This document shows positions 1 through 13,200 of a stretch of 64,000 nucleotides of DNA, one piece after another. The position numbers and the translations under genes are program-made. The notes beneath the pieces are model-generated. The model did not search any database. It saw only the letters and a program-made list of their open reading frames with translations, and had not been told where the DNA came from. Source of the stretch: Chondrilla cf. caribensis (Eukaryota > Porifera > Demospongiae > Chondrillida > Chondrillidae); NCBI GenBank assembly GCA_964020155.1, contig OZ026566.1, positions 2,480,789-2,544,788 on the forward strand. The letters are read 5' to 3'. How positions within the stretch are numbered: position 1 is the first letter of the stretch; each line of letters opens with the position of its first letter.

Positions 1-127
1 TACATTGTACCTGATGTAATGCAGAATCTCCAAAAAAACTTGAAAGTACATACTTACTATGTATGTGTACTGGAGACTTTTATTCTGTTGTTTGATTGTC
101 TCTTTTACGTTTTTCCCTCCTCAACAG

Positions 128-1031
128 GACAAGAAGAGACAGGAAATAGAGAACAGAGTTGAGGATGAACGTCAAGCTGTTCGGGAAGAGATGGCCGCCA
201 AAAGGAAGGAACTTTTTGCACAAAGGAAGACACAGCACAGAGAAGTGCTTGAACTGGAGAGGAAGATGCAAATAGTTGAAACTGTGAGTTGAAGTGAAGC
301 AGATGTGCATGCTTTGCTACTGGCAGCATGTAACTGAGGTGTGCTTTCTCGCAGTTCAAGGAATGGGAGGAGCACTACCTGTTGCTTGGAAAGTTCCTCA
401 AGACTCAGACAAAGCCACACATACACTACATGCCCAAGACTCACACAAAAAAGACGCAAGACCTTTTAGAGAAAAATGCTGAAGAATGTAAAGGTACATA
501 CGTATGTGACTTATGACGTATATGCAGTGCAATATATTTTGTACCTACGTATGTACATATGTATCCATGTGGATTTAGTATATTGCTAACATATACACAT
601 ATTGAATCTGTGATTTGCTTGTTTATTTGTACGTAGGTCATGTTGCCAACCTTCAAGCCAAAATGAAGGATGATTTAGAAGGTAACGTCCTACCAACGGA
701 CACCCAACCTGGTACCAGTACAGATGCAATGGACGACAACTCACTGTCAAAGGACCAGGATCTTGGCGAACTCGAAGGTCAACCAGCAGAGCTGAATATA
801 ACAGCGCAGCATGAAGAGAGGCAGGAGAGGGAAGGGATAGATAAAATGGAGAGTGGTAATTGGTTAGGTAGTGTTGGGGATGTTGTTGTTAAGAGGGAAG
901 TTGAGAGCAGTGAAAACAAGGTAAGTGATGAAGGTTCTAAGATGGATAGTACTAGCAAACTTGGCCAAGAACAAGAAAGCCAGGTCCACATCAAGAGGGA
1001 ATCAAGGTCTTCCACTGGGTCCTCTCATTAG
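128..1031 (+). CDS. PNN: Pinin, C-terminal part (gene enters from the left edge)
   Basis: Three exons: 128-283, 355-493, 637-1031 (stop TAG 1029-1031). Phases join cleanly to 230 codons. The first two exons give a highly charged coiled coil (EIENRVEDERQAVREEMAAK...) followed by FKEWEEHYLLLGKFLKTQTK and PHIHYMP, which matches the pinin/SDK/memA region (human has EEWNEH...RTKTKPHLFYIP). Pinin is a nuclear-speckle and exon-junction-complex-associated splicing factor. The last exon is acidic, low in conserved sequence and ends in a short RES/SR-type tail (RESRSSTGSSH) rather than the long SR tail of vertebrates. The N-terminus lies outside the window; bases 1-127 are intron. Identification is from remembered family similarity. 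Confidence 0.85.
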
Positions 1032-1888
1032 TGTGGATCCGTAATATGTGCAACCAAGTGACATAAAACTGTATAAATGACAGTCCATATTATTGTCTTT
1101 GTATTTTTATACATACGTACATATACTATATATATAGTACAAGGGATATGGAATCTTTAGTGTACTCGACTATAATGATGATGATAATTATTATGGCACA
1201 AATACATGATTGCGAACATCGAAGTGGTTTGTAAAAACTCAATGTTTTCAACAATAAAAATATTTTACATGTGCAACAAAGAAAAGCTTTGAAAGAGTTA
1301 CTTTCAATCCATTTTGATGTGAAATAAACCTGTATATAAAGACAGAGAATCAACAGATAGTTGTCATTCTACTCGATTGCATTTCTGGGGTAGGTTGTCA
1401 AGGAGACTATATTCCATATGTGAATGTATTCAATCTTGTTATGGTCACTAATGTATCCAAATGTGTAGGAACAAGGGCATGCTTGGTGTACTCATGGGGA
1501 CTCTGAATCGGTGTATAATTAATATGGTGTAATATGAGGTGTACTGATACCATCCAATGTGGTCTCATCTGGAGGAAAAAAGCCCAGTTTCACTTTATTG
1601 CTAAAGGGTATTCAGAAACGGTGAACTTGTAAAACCATGGAAGGAAAGGCAAATTGGAAATCAGGTGGTAAGGTCGATGTGATCACAGATGCTCTAAGCT
1701 ACGCATAGTATAGAGTATCTATGGTGTGATCCAGCCGTACAAACCAAGAGGATCACCTGATTTCACAGCTAATCCCGATGTAGTTAGACTGATACGATCA
1801 TCATCCAAACATTGTGCCTGACATCCTCCAACCTCAGTATAGCTCAGGTTGGAACACGGGCATAGCAATGAGTATTAGCAACTAGCCA
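1032..1888. other. Intergenic interval between convergent pinin and TRAPPC6
   Basis: No coding sequence that I can support. AATAAA polyadenylation signals for pinin occur at 1253-1258 and 1323-1328. A short minus-strand reading (about 1590-1630, ...KFTVSEYPLAIK-stop) looked like an alternative last TRAPPC6 exon but has no usable acceptor in the right phase. Confidence 0.6.
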
Positions 1889-2591
1889 TCATGTCAGGCA
1901 CTGGCTACTGAACTCACAGTGAGGCAGCTGTTCCACTTCAGCATCTACTTTTGAATTTATACCAATGTTTGCTAAAGCACCTCGTAGCAAACCACAGGTG
2001 AATGATAGGTACTGAGAAGGGAGGACATAGTATTATGTTAAACTATAGGAACTACTACTACTACTACTACTCACACACACACACACACACAGAGAGAGAC
2101 ATGCACACACACACACAAGTGGGGCACTGAACTGTTTACATCACACTCACCAATTGCGTGTGCTCCTTGTATTGCTGTCCAGCTGATATGTGGTGTAATA
2201 ACCTGAAATCCGGGTCATCAACCACCCACATGTCCCTCTGCTTGTTGGTCTTCAGACTGGGAAAGGAGGAGGAATTGAAGAGACGCGGCCACATCGTTCT
2301 AGCGATGAACTTCATGACTTTTCCCGGCACTGAATCCTTGTCATCCCTCATATACCTCGTTTCTTCTTTCATTAACGACTCACATACACTCTGTCCCACG
2401 CGAAAACCCAGATTATCCAAACTAGCCGAAGCAGTCGTTGTCAAATCACTACAACGAGAACCCCTATCCTCCGAATCTCTACCTTTAAAATGAGAAACGA
2501 TCTCCATGTGCAGCAATTCGAATAGGGTAGCACTGATTTCTCCTCGAACCTCTCCTGGAGGGCATCCAAGGTTATAAATTTGTGACGACAT
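1889..2591 (-). CDS. TRAPPC6: TRAPP complex subunit 6 (TRAPPC6A/B-like)
   Basis: Two exons on the minus strand: 2591-2151 (147 codons, start ATG at 2589-2591) and 2011-1889 (stop at 1889-1891), giving about 187 aa. Family signatures are LFELLHMEIV, LGFRVGQSVCESL, TNKQRDMWVVDDPDFRLL and, in the second exon, YLSFTCGLLRGALANIG and LPHCEF. They match human TRAPPC6 (LFEFLHTEMV, GFRVGQALGERL, TCGLLRGAL, CKF). The subunit is a Bet3-family core component of the TRAPP tethering complex/Rab GEF at ER-Golgi membranes. A consensus GTGAGT lies inside the last exon (1912-1917), but reading through it gives the conserved C-x-F and a nearby stop, so I prefer no further intron. The N-terminus is about 20 residues longer than the human protein. 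The intron holds a CTA/CA microsatellite. Confidence 0.85.
2046..2120. repeat. CTA/CA microsatellite in the TRAPPC6 intron
   Basis: A run of (CTA)n passes directly into (CA)n and a short GA stretch, then (CA)n again, inside the single TRAPPC6 intron. Confidence 0.8.
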
Positions 2592-2772
2592 TTTGCTGAG
2601 AGATGGTTCGTCTTGCAGGGAGCTTCGGTGGAGGCGTGTCCGGGACGCAGATCAAAGGGTCAACCCCAGTTCTAGAATCCCACTAGAAAGCACCAGCTAA
2701 CCCTTACCGCAATCTATAAAGTGTATCTGTATTTCGGATACAACCTTCTTGTATGTATAGGGGAAGTAGATA
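2592..2772. promoter_or_regulatory. Bidirectional promoter interval, TRAPPC6 / AHSA1
   Basis: The two start codons point away from each other with 181 bp between them, so both promoters and both 5' UTRs must lie here unless an upstream noncoding exon exists. No TATA box was recognised. The promoter assignment is inferred from geometry. Confidence 0.6.
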
Positions 2773-5554
2773 ATGGCTAAGTGGGGCCAAGGGGATCCCA
2801 GGTGGATTGTAGAAGAAAGGCCTGATGCAGTTAATGTGAACAACTGGCATTGGTCAGTACAGCTACTCACTCTGAGATGCGGTCGGTTTGTGATCGTGTT
2901 CTTTTTATTTGGTTCTGTCTGTACTGTGTATAGGACGGAGAAGAATGCTTCTGTATGGTCAAAAGATACTCTAAAGTCACTACTTATGTCAGTCAAGTTT
3001 GATAGCCCAAAAGGTAACGGAGAAGTCACAGAAGTCACATCAGTAACCGGTGAAGCTAGTGCCAAGTGAGTATGTGCGTGTACAAGTGTCTTTATGTAGC
3101 AACTCTCTCCAGAATCTCATCTGGTGTTAAAGTTAGCTTATAGCTTGTGACTTGGAGTATACATAAATTTATATTATCTGTGGTTGAAGCATGAATACAT
3201 ATGTCAAGTGAACCAGAATTTTATGATAAGTTTAATAATTTTATTGGTCTTAAAAATATGTAAAGTCATTTCCTAATCTTCACCACAAGTACGTCTGTTT
3301 TGTTTCCCAGTCTTCAGCATACGTATGATTATTTCACAATCTTCAACACATATTTTAGTAATTTCTGTTCTTTGAACACATACTTATACAAGCCCTTCCT
3401 GATTTCCACACACTTATCTCCTTTTCTCCATCTCCAAGAACATGTACAAACACTTCCTGATTGTTAAGTGCATGTATGAGCACTTTCTGTCTTCTAAACA
3501 CGCATACGTATATAATTTAGATGTATCCTTTTCCAGCAATCGGAAAGCAAAACTCATTTTCTTCTATGAATGGGACATCAAATTAAAGTGGAAAGCAGTG
3601 AATGACGAGGAAGATTATGACGTTGAAGGAAAAATAGAAATTCCAAATTTGAGCGAAGAAAATGATATTGATGAGGTTGATGTGAGTGATCCGAGTTGTT
3701 GCTCAGAAACATGAATGTGTAACCATAGAGCTGTATGGTAGGTACTCTATATGATTTGAAAAGTGGGTTCATCATAATATTATGTCTGGTGTATTTTCTG
3801 TACAACCTACTTACGTAATATAATAATATTATATTTCTACTCCATGGTGCAAAATACGTATTCACACACAACCACTCTATAGAGGCATATTCGTGCAGTG
3901 GGTGGGTCTGGATAGGTGGAAATCAGTCTCGTGAATGTTACACTGTGAAATGATTTCATGTACAGTGGGCAAACCGTATATATGTATCCATGTGATTTGT
4001 CCATGTAATGCACACTATTGCATTATTTTATCAGGTAACTGTCACAGCAGAGAGCTCTAGTGGGTCGTATGAGATGAAGCAACTCTGGATCAATGTAGGA
4101 GTACCAATTATCAGAGAAAGGCTCTCTCTGTATGTACAAAGGTTAAAACAAGGTAAGTAGTCTCAGTATCAGTCTCAGCATGTGTTGGGAATCTGGGTCT
4201 TCACACACTATGCTCTTCCCCCAGAACTCTATGTTTGTACTATACTTGTACAGTCTAACTTGGTTAGTAAGTACCTTGAAGGGCAGACCAAATCTGTACT
4301 TCCTATCAGATCTATGTGTATTGGTTAACATTCTGTACCAAACCTAGATACCAAATGAAGTGTACTGTATATACTAGCCAGGAGTATGTATGTCCATCTT
4401 TTTGCTACATAGAATTCAGTCAAGGTATGATCCTTCCGACTGCCAGTTCCACTGAAAAATCTTCTGAGATCAACCAGCCAGTTGTATCCAACAATGTTAG
4501 TACAGATGAAACCTCTTCTGAGAACTCTGTTGCTATCCCCGGCCTACGTATACACACAAGGAAGATCACAATGGTAGAGGAATTCAAATGCACTGCTGAA
4601 GACCTATTTCTGGTCCTCACAGAAAAGCAGAGATTGGATGCCTTCACCCGGTCTGACTCACAGGTTGAAGCCATTGAAGGAGGACAGTTCGTATTGTTTG
4701 GGGGAAACATCACAGGGACATTTGTAGAAGTCGTGAGTGTATCTCTTATGTGTTTAGTTGCAAATGCACATATGTATGCATGTCTTTGTGTACTGTTTGC
4801 TTTGTCGCTAGGAACCAGATAGCAAAATTGTACAGAAGTGGAGGTCCAAGGAGTGGCCGGCAGGTGTGTAGCATGTCTTGTGTATACCTAATTCAGCTAT
4901 GTGTGTACCAAAATTATTATGTACTGTTGACGGGGGGTTCTGTATCAATGTGATGTTTTTGTCACTCATTGATGTGTTGCTGTTGATCGATATTATTCAT
5001 CAAAACTTTTATGGGAGGCTATTATGAATCGTCTTCGTGCCTTTAGACTACTGCTTCAATTATTTCTTGTCCACAAAATTTCACATATTTTTTTCATATA
5101 AAGTATAGCAGAGGGGAGTGTTGATTCTCAAAATTTCCTTTGTGTGCCATCTTGTTACTGATGTAACTTTTGTGGTGCGCTATAGCTATGTTGGTGACAT
5201 GGCACACATTTACCACATCTTAACTTGGTCTGGTGTTATAATTTTTATGATATTATCTGTTATGTATGATAGCAACCTAACACTGGCATATGTACTGTAT
5301 GTATTATGTATGTAGATGTGTGTATATGCGTAGTATGCAATATTGCTGCTTGTCCAATGATCTTGCAATGTTTTGCTACAGAACACTATTCCACTGTTAC
5401 GATTGAACTAGTTCAAGAGGAAGACTGTACCAAGCTACATCTCACACAGACTGGTGTCCCAGAATCAGATTATGAGAGGACACAGGAAGGGTGGACAAGG
5501 TACTATTGGGAAAGTATTAAGGCAATTTTTGGCTTTGGAGCTAGGTTATTTTAA
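2773..5554 (+). CDS. AHSA1: Activator of Hsp90 ATPase (AHA1)
   Basis: Seven exons: 2773-2852, 2934-3065, 3537-3681, 4035-4152, 4413-4732, 4812-4863, 5382-5554. They sum to 1020 nt, i.e. 339 aa, against 338 in human. The start MAKWGQGDPRWIVEERPDA.. NVNNWHW is almost identical to human AHA1. The N-terminal AHA1_N domain continues through KLIFFYEW and IEIPNLSEEN, and the linker has EFSQGMILPT. The C-terminal AHSA1 (START-like) domain ends RTQEGWTRYYWESIKAIFGF then GARLF-stop, the family signature. AHA1 is a cytosolic co-chaperone that binds the Hsp90 middle and N domains and stimulates its ATPase. All exon phases agree, so the model is firm. RRP36 begins only 157 bp after the stop. Confidence 0.95.
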
Positions 5555-5711
5555 AACACGTTGTATACAGAACAACTTCCCTGTACGAGCGTATGCACAT
5601 TATACATTCATGTTCAGCTCCTGTAGTAGGAACTATTATTTATTGTTTACAATAGCTCGGATGCGTATTAGTTTTGGCGCGTTGATGTCGCGTGATAACG
5701 CAAACAACAAA

Positions 5712-6760
5712 ATGGCCACCAGGTCCGTCGATCCGAATGATACAGACTCGGATTCTGCTCAAAGTGAAGGCATGTCAGAAAGTGGTAGGCTTGATTGATT
5801 GAATGTATGCTCGAAGTAATGCATGTGGATTATTTTTTGCTCTTCATATAATGCGACAGAGCTATCTAGTATTCCGTTTTGTGAACTTCAGAAAGTGAGA
5901 GAAAAAATTGGTACAAAAGAGTTTGACACGTTGTTGTTAAACCCTGACTCGAAGTGGCATAAGAAACACAATTCACCTCGAACCGTACCCTCGAGTAGTA
6001 AGAGGCGACGAGTAGATAAAAGCAAGCCGCTTGAAATATCCTCGAAGAAAAGAGTACCATACCTGAAGAAGCCGGTCCCTGCCGCGGAGCAACCGTCTCA
6101 GCGACCCGTAGATCCTAGATTCAACGAAAAGTGTGGAAATCTGAACGAATCACTGTTTGAGAAATCATATCACTTTTTGAGCGAGGTCCGCGCTAAGGAA
6201 AAGCACTTGGTCAAGCAAGAATTGAAGAAGGAAAAAGATGACGAGAAAAGAGCTGAACTGTCTCGTCTACTGAATAAAATGGTATTCTCCTTATTGCCTT
6301 TTACCTGTACTACATTGATATGGGCACTGTGTGTGTGTGTGTGTGTGTGTGCATGTATTACGTGTGTGCATGCATATGTCTATCCCTTGGCATGGTTAAT
6401 GCTCACAGTCTTATTGTATGTCATTTTGAATACAGGATAGTAGAGATGCTGCTCAGATGAAGGCTAAACAGAAGAAAAATCTTCAAAGAGAACACAATAA
6501 AATAGAGAGAGCACAGCAAAAGAGAGGAAAGAGACCATTTTACTTGAAAAAGTGTAAGTTCTTTGAGCTTGTGACTATTTCTCACTTCCGTCAACAAACA
6601 CACTCTATTGTATCTTCCTGTATATTGTTCAGCTGTGTCGCGAAAGATTGATTTAGTACAGAAGTACAAGAAACTGAAGAAAGAAGGAAAATTGGAAAAG
6701 TTTATGCAGAAAAAACGGAAAAGAAATGCCCAACGTGACAGAAAGCAATTGCCTATTTAA
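5712..6760 (+). CDS. RRP36: Ribosomal RNA processing protein 36
   Basis: Four exons: 5712-5784, 5860-6281, 6436-6553, 6633-6760, giving 246 aa (human 259). The start chosen is the ATG with the best context (aaaATGg) before MATRSVDPNDTDSDSAQSE; an upstream in-frame ATG at 5685 is possible. Diagnostic segments are PLEISSKKRVPYLKKPVP, DPRFNEKCG, KSYHFLSEVRAKEKHLVKQ, KRGKRPFYLKK and the basic C-terminus (KYKKLKKEGKLEKFMQKKR). These correspond to human PLEMSAKIRVPFLR, YQFLNDIRAKEKELVKKQ and RPYFLKKSE. RRP36 is a nucleolar SSU-processome protein needed for early 18S rRNA cleavages. Intron 2 carries a TG repeat. The gene follows AHSA1 very closely on the same strand. Confidence 0.93.
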
Positions 6761-7162
6761 TGCATGTATCATTTAAGATTAATGTAGACAAATATTCAAT
6801 ACCTTCTTAACTTATAATACATTAAGCTAGTGAGCTATATCATATAGCTATTGGCTTGGTTCGTTTTTATCTCTGATTTTATTGTAATGCTATAATACTA
6901 TAATATTATATAATAATAATATAATACCGATATTCAATAGTAACATTAATTTTATTACATTATGCATGGGAACAAATTAATGCATTATTAGACCATCACA
7001 ATTAATAAATACATATGTATGTAGACTGTGTGCATTGAACAATAAGTACATGCACATTCACCACATCTATATGTACATAAAATAGGTAGCAAAAAGCATC
7101 ATATACCACTGAAGTGTAAATGTTTATTTAGGAAATATTGCATACATTTATGTTTAATCTTA
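6761..7162. other. Convergent 3' interval between RRP36 and CLPTM1
   Basis: AT-rich, no supported gene. A possible RRP36 poly(A) signal AATAAA is at about 7004-7009. On the minus strand AATAAA (TTTATT at 7123-7128) lies about 35 bp past the CLPTM1 stop. Confidence 0.6.
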
Positions 7163-10100
7163 TTAACTTTTGGTAGATGCGTTGTTTTGACTTGTCCTCT
7201 TTCGGACGGAACCCTCATCAGTGTTTGCAGAGGGAACTTGTGACTCAGTGCTTTCAGGGCTATCAACAGGTGGAAGCTGTAGCTCAGGGCTATGCTCGGT
7301 GTGTGTGTCTCCCACATTGGGATCCTCGCCAGTTGTACCGAACTCATTCACTCGTTTCGGATCAACTCGATAAATCCACCGTTGGTAGAGATAGATGAAG
7401 AAAACAATGTCTGCAATGGTAGAATAAGAAACAACAGGCCAGGGGCACATAGCCACCAATGCTAATAATGTATGTATTAAATTTGATGAATTGAGTTCAT
7501 TTCACCATATCGTACAAACACCGCACTAAAACACTAGTACATATATTATAATAATATATCTATGTATACATGGGCACATGTATGTATGCTGTACCAACCA
7601 TCTCTGAAGCAGCCTATTCGGTACATCATGGGCATTTTGATGACAAAAGCAAACATGTCATCAATGAAGGTGTTGAGAGCCTTGTAGGTCAACATCCTCC
7701 AGGGTAGATGGGCGACAGACTTCAGCTTGTAGTTGATGAAGAGTTGGGGAGTCATTATGATGAAACCTTTGATGGAAGGAGTATGCAAGAGTTTTTACGT
7801 ATGCAGTACATGATATAATCCTACAATGGAAAAGACTTCATACATGCATTATGCACACTACAAACATACTATACACGTGTAACAAATACATGTATGGTCA
7901 ACTCTGCTAATTTGACGAAAAACAGCCACCCATTGCCTACAGTACAATAATACATATGTATAGTATAGTTAAGCATAATATACCAATATATGGAACATTC
8001 ACAATGAAGACTCACCAAATGTTAGCAAAAATCCATACAGTAAGCCAAGAACAAAGGAGTACCATCCCTTGTGCTCTTGGTAGACGAGGGAGTACACACC
8101 GTAGCACATGAACAGTGGAAACAAGATCCACCCGAGATACTTGAATGCCATCTACATGCATACACAACACAAACATATACGTACGTATATAATAACACTT
8201 AGTGTATACCTAACACATTATACAGAGTGTAAGATGCTAGATAAGTGCAGACTACGACCATTGACACCCCATTTGTATTGCACTCACCTTGTCATACTCC
8301 TTGGTAGACGACTGCACATAGGATGGGATATCAGTGAACTTAATCCTCGGGAGGAATCCAAACATGAGGTTGTCTCTATCGATGGAGACATTGGTCACTT
8401 TGGTAATCTTCCACATTTCGATTAAAAGTGCCACGAAACAACTGATGATGACAACCATGTTCGTGTCATTGTCCAGTACATAGAGGAGTACAATCAGTGA
8501 CTGGAACACATTGAAGAACACAGATCTGACAGACAGTCCCTCCAGTGATTTACGAGTTCTCCAGAACTGAATATCTACAACACGCACCGGAGCAGTAGGA
8601 CAACTGGCATCAATGTTTACACAGTAGAATCCACTTATTATCATACTTCAGGATTTTGTCTTTACAGAACACATTATCATAAGTACATAAATACATACGT
8701 ACATACGTATGGTTGAAATTGGGAGTTAGAGTTGTCGTGTATTGCAAATTTGTATCAAAATAATGTTGTATATAAAATATGTATGCATATGTATACAAAG
8801 TTTTGTATGCACATACACTGGGTTCCACTGTATGCACCCACATGTGTATTCCGCTACACCGGCACAGTTGGTTTGCTGGATTTATCATAAAAATATATGA
8901 TTCTCAGTGCACAGCAGGCAAACACTCACCATTCTTGAATGCCAAGAACTCGAATACGCTGTGCACAATACTGACTATGATGGTCAAGCCCAGTAGGTAG
9001 GGATTAGTTTCCATCAATGTTTGCTACAAAGAGACCAACAATATTGTACACATTACCAGACACACACAACATATACGTATTGTACACTTCACAAGCACAC
9101 ATACATATGTATGTACAGTATTTCCCTTCAATGTGTAAGAGTAGAGGCACACATACACTTGTACATATCCTTGTGCACACAGATACGTACAAAAGCATAT
9201 ACATACACACCCACATACATGTAGAAACATGCATGTATACATGCACACTTACACCCCCCCACACACACACCTTCACTGTATCTTGCTCTTCATCACTGTC
9301 CTCACTGGAAGTAAGCATTTCTGTCCACTGATTCTTAGTTGTCATGGAGGCATACATTTGAAATTTCAACAGAGAGAGTGGGTAGAAGGTGAGGGTCAAC
9401 TCAAGTGTTCTGCAGGGTTAACAGAGAATATCAAACTGAGTTCAGCACCCTCTCCCAGTAGACCACACACACCACCATACTTTGTAGTGTCATTGACAGG
9501 CATGTAGTCCTGGGCTAGATTCCAGTAGTCATTGAAGTACAGAATTGGATAATAGTTACTGTTGGAGTCATCAAACTCCACAACTAGAGGGATAACAAGC
9601 AAGCAATGTTACATTAGGATTAAAATACTGTATCTACTTACTAGAAACACTACACACATGTATGTATGTTTAGCGCACCAAAGGATATTTAGCATGCCGT
9701 GTCTGAGGATCAAAGGCAAAGTGTGCTCACATCCAAATGTGCACCCTTATCAATAGCTTCTGTTAACATTTCAAGGAAATTATTACAGTTTTATACATAC
9801 ATATGATATTCATGCTATATAATAGTCTGTCTACTGTAGGTGTGCAACAGCAGGATGAAGAGATAATAAGCAGATTACCTCGGGCTTCATGCTCAGTGAT
9901 CATTGGTCACTGTATTACTGTTGTAGTACACCTAGGTTGGCTACAACTATAACATGTTCACACTGTTTACACACTACATTATAACACAAGCACGTATGAA
10001 GTACATGTGTACATCGGTATACATCCTCACATTGGTCCAGTGGAGGAGGGATGGATCCCTTATACCAGGTGGTCTGGTCTGCTACAAGGTTGATGGTCAT

Positions 10101-10191
10101 ATTAGGATGCCAGTAGGAGATGATCTCCAGAGGAACATCACTGTCTGTCTACGTGTACAGTATATACAGAGAACACACATTAGTCAAGTGT

Positions 10192-10274
<83 letters not shown>

Positions 10275-13200
10275 TGTGTGTGTACCACAGAATCTGCATG
10301 TATCCATGCACATATGCAGGTCAAATTATCATTACTTTCAAGTCGAAATAATTATCATATCTTACATTTTAGCAAGTGATATGCATGAGAATACAGTGGT
10401 TATCATAATACAGAGCTTGCTACTTGATAGTACAGTAGGTCTACACAACAGTAATAGCAGTTGTAAGATTTACTGGATTATACTGGTGTGATTGTGAACA
10501 CAGAGTGTCACTATGGTGAGGTGTGATCACTCACTACTACTTCAGAAGTGTTGACTGCAGTTTCCCCAGTCAGTAGATTGACGGTATTGTGTGTTCTTTG
10601 TTTACGATACTTCATCAGCACTACAAGTACAGATACACAGTGGATAGTGGTGAGGGTATACAGGTGTACACATACAGGTGAACACATACAGGTGAACACA
10701 TACAGGTGAACACATTCTGGTGAACATATACGGGTAAACATGTATGAGTGACACATAGGGCAGAATATGTGACCTACTTTTCTTCCGATACATAACTGCT
10801 TCTTGCTCATAGTCTTCATCTTCCGTGTCAATGGGATAACCCGTTTTCTTCACGAACACATGAAGCCAGAGACTTCCATTCTTCTGAACAGTCTATGTAT
10901 AAACACAGGTAAAATAATATGTACAAACAGTATATATGCATAGTACAGGCTACAATACGTACAGTACAGACGGCTATATATACAGTACAGAGGACTATAA
11001 GTATGGTGTCATCATATGGTGTGACCTCCATACAGTACAGACTGTCAGTTGTATGAATAGTACAAACTTCCATATGTACTGCACCCACAGCTATACTATA
11101 CGTATATACAGCTGTGCAGAAAGCCATATTTACCAACATATGTACGTACGTATGTATGGTACATGTTCACAAATTGTTGAAAAAATCCAATCTGAACTCT
11201 GACAGGTATTCACTTATAGCCCAGACCATGAACATACACACATTGGTCATAAACATACACACATTGGTCATAAACACACACACATTGGTCATGAACATAC
11301 GCACATTGGTCATGAACATACACACATTGGTCATGAACATACACACGTTAGTCATGAACACACACACATTGGTCATGAACACACACACATTGGTCATGAA
11401 CATACACACATTGGTCATGAACACACACACATTGGTCATGAACATACACACATTGGTCATGAACATACACATTGGTCATAAACACACACACATTGGTCAT
11501 GAACATACACACGTTAGTCATGAACACACACACATTGGTCATAAACATACACACATTGGTCATGAACATACACACATTGGTCATAAACATACACACATTG
11601 GTCATGAACATACACACATTGGTCATGAACATACACATTGGTCATAAACACACACACATTGGTCATGAACATACGCACATTGGTCATGAACATACACACA
11701 TTGGTCATAAACATACACACATTGGTCATGAACATACACACATTGGTCATGAACATACACACATTGGTCATGAACATACACATTGGTCATAAACACACAC
11801 ACATTGGTCATGAACATACACACGTTAGTCATGAACACACACACATTGGTCATAAACATACACACATTGGTCATGAACATACACACATTGGTCATGAACA
11901 TACACACATTGGTCATAAACACACACACATTGGTCATGAACATACGCACATTGGTCATGAACATACACACATTGGTCATAAACATACACACATTGGTCAT
12001 GAACATACACATTGGTCATAAACACACACACATTGGTCATGAACATACGCACATTGGTCATGAACATACACACATTGGTCATAAACATACACACATTGGT
12101 CATGAACATACACACATTGGTCATGAACATACACACATTGGTCATGAACATACACATTGGTCATAAACACACAAACATTGGTCATGAACATACACACGTT
12201 AGTCATGAACACACACACATTGGTCATAAACATACGGTGAGACTTACATCAGATGTGTATACTTGCTTAGACAATGCCCAAGTACTGTCTCTGGAAGGTC
12301 CTTCATCCCATGATCCATACGTTATGTGATTTAATTCCCAAATCAAGACTTCTTTATTGGCTAAGTCTGTCAATACTTCATCTTCAGACAAGTATACAAG
12401 CATGTCCTGTAAGAATGAAAAGAGGTATGTAGTTAATAGTAACTGTTACAGTAGCTACTCTACTATATAGTGGAAAGGAAAACTGAGAACTGACCCGTCA
12501 CCGGAAAAAATGGTCTGGATAATTGTGGTCCAGCCGAACAAAAATTACTGAGGGATATTTGGTCCGGCCAGACCAAATTAACCAGGAGAAATTGTCCTAC
12601 ACCGGGATTTTGGTCTGCTTATCGTTCAACCACGAAGCTACCAGAATTCAAGTCTATACTTCCCAGATAATAGACTAAGTGGTTGAATATATGTTGTGGC
12701 AACATCTATGACTTATCATCATCGCACAATACCACGTATACTGGATGTGTTCACGGATTGATCCGATCACTTTCTATGCACTACCGACTATTGTTAAATC
12801 AACGATTTTTGTAACAAGGATACAAATTAGGTTAATATAATAAATTGAATCAGACGGAAATCTACCAGCCCCTTGGGGGATGCTGGTGACTGGAAGGACT
12901 CACAGCAGGGCTAGAGGTGATTTCACCCAGGTTCGAATTCCAGAATTGGAGATTTTTTCCCTGCACCTCTGCCAACATCAGGGACATGAAGTGAAGAAAG
13001 CCATCAAATTGATTCTAGCTAACTTTAATATAACTCTCAAACTACTAATTATTGTGATTTGTGTTTGTTGTACTGTGTAATTAATTCGTGGGTGCCTTGA
13101 AAAGTAGCCATAAGGCTAAAGGCTACCCCACATAAATAAGACGTCAAATCAAATCAAATTAAATCAAAGCTACATTCGTCATGTAGACTATCAATGACTT

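Noticed and set aside
1590..1631. Alternative last exon of TRAPPC6 (KFTVSEYPLAIK-stop)
   Set aside because: No AG acceptor in the needed phase; reading through 1912-1917 gives the conserved C-x-F and a stop at once.
11114..12329. Long ORFs on both strands (repeats of HTLVMNI / MFMTNVC)
   Set aside because: They are forced by the 21-bp repeat length; they lie in a CLPTM1 intron and have no codon or start-site support.
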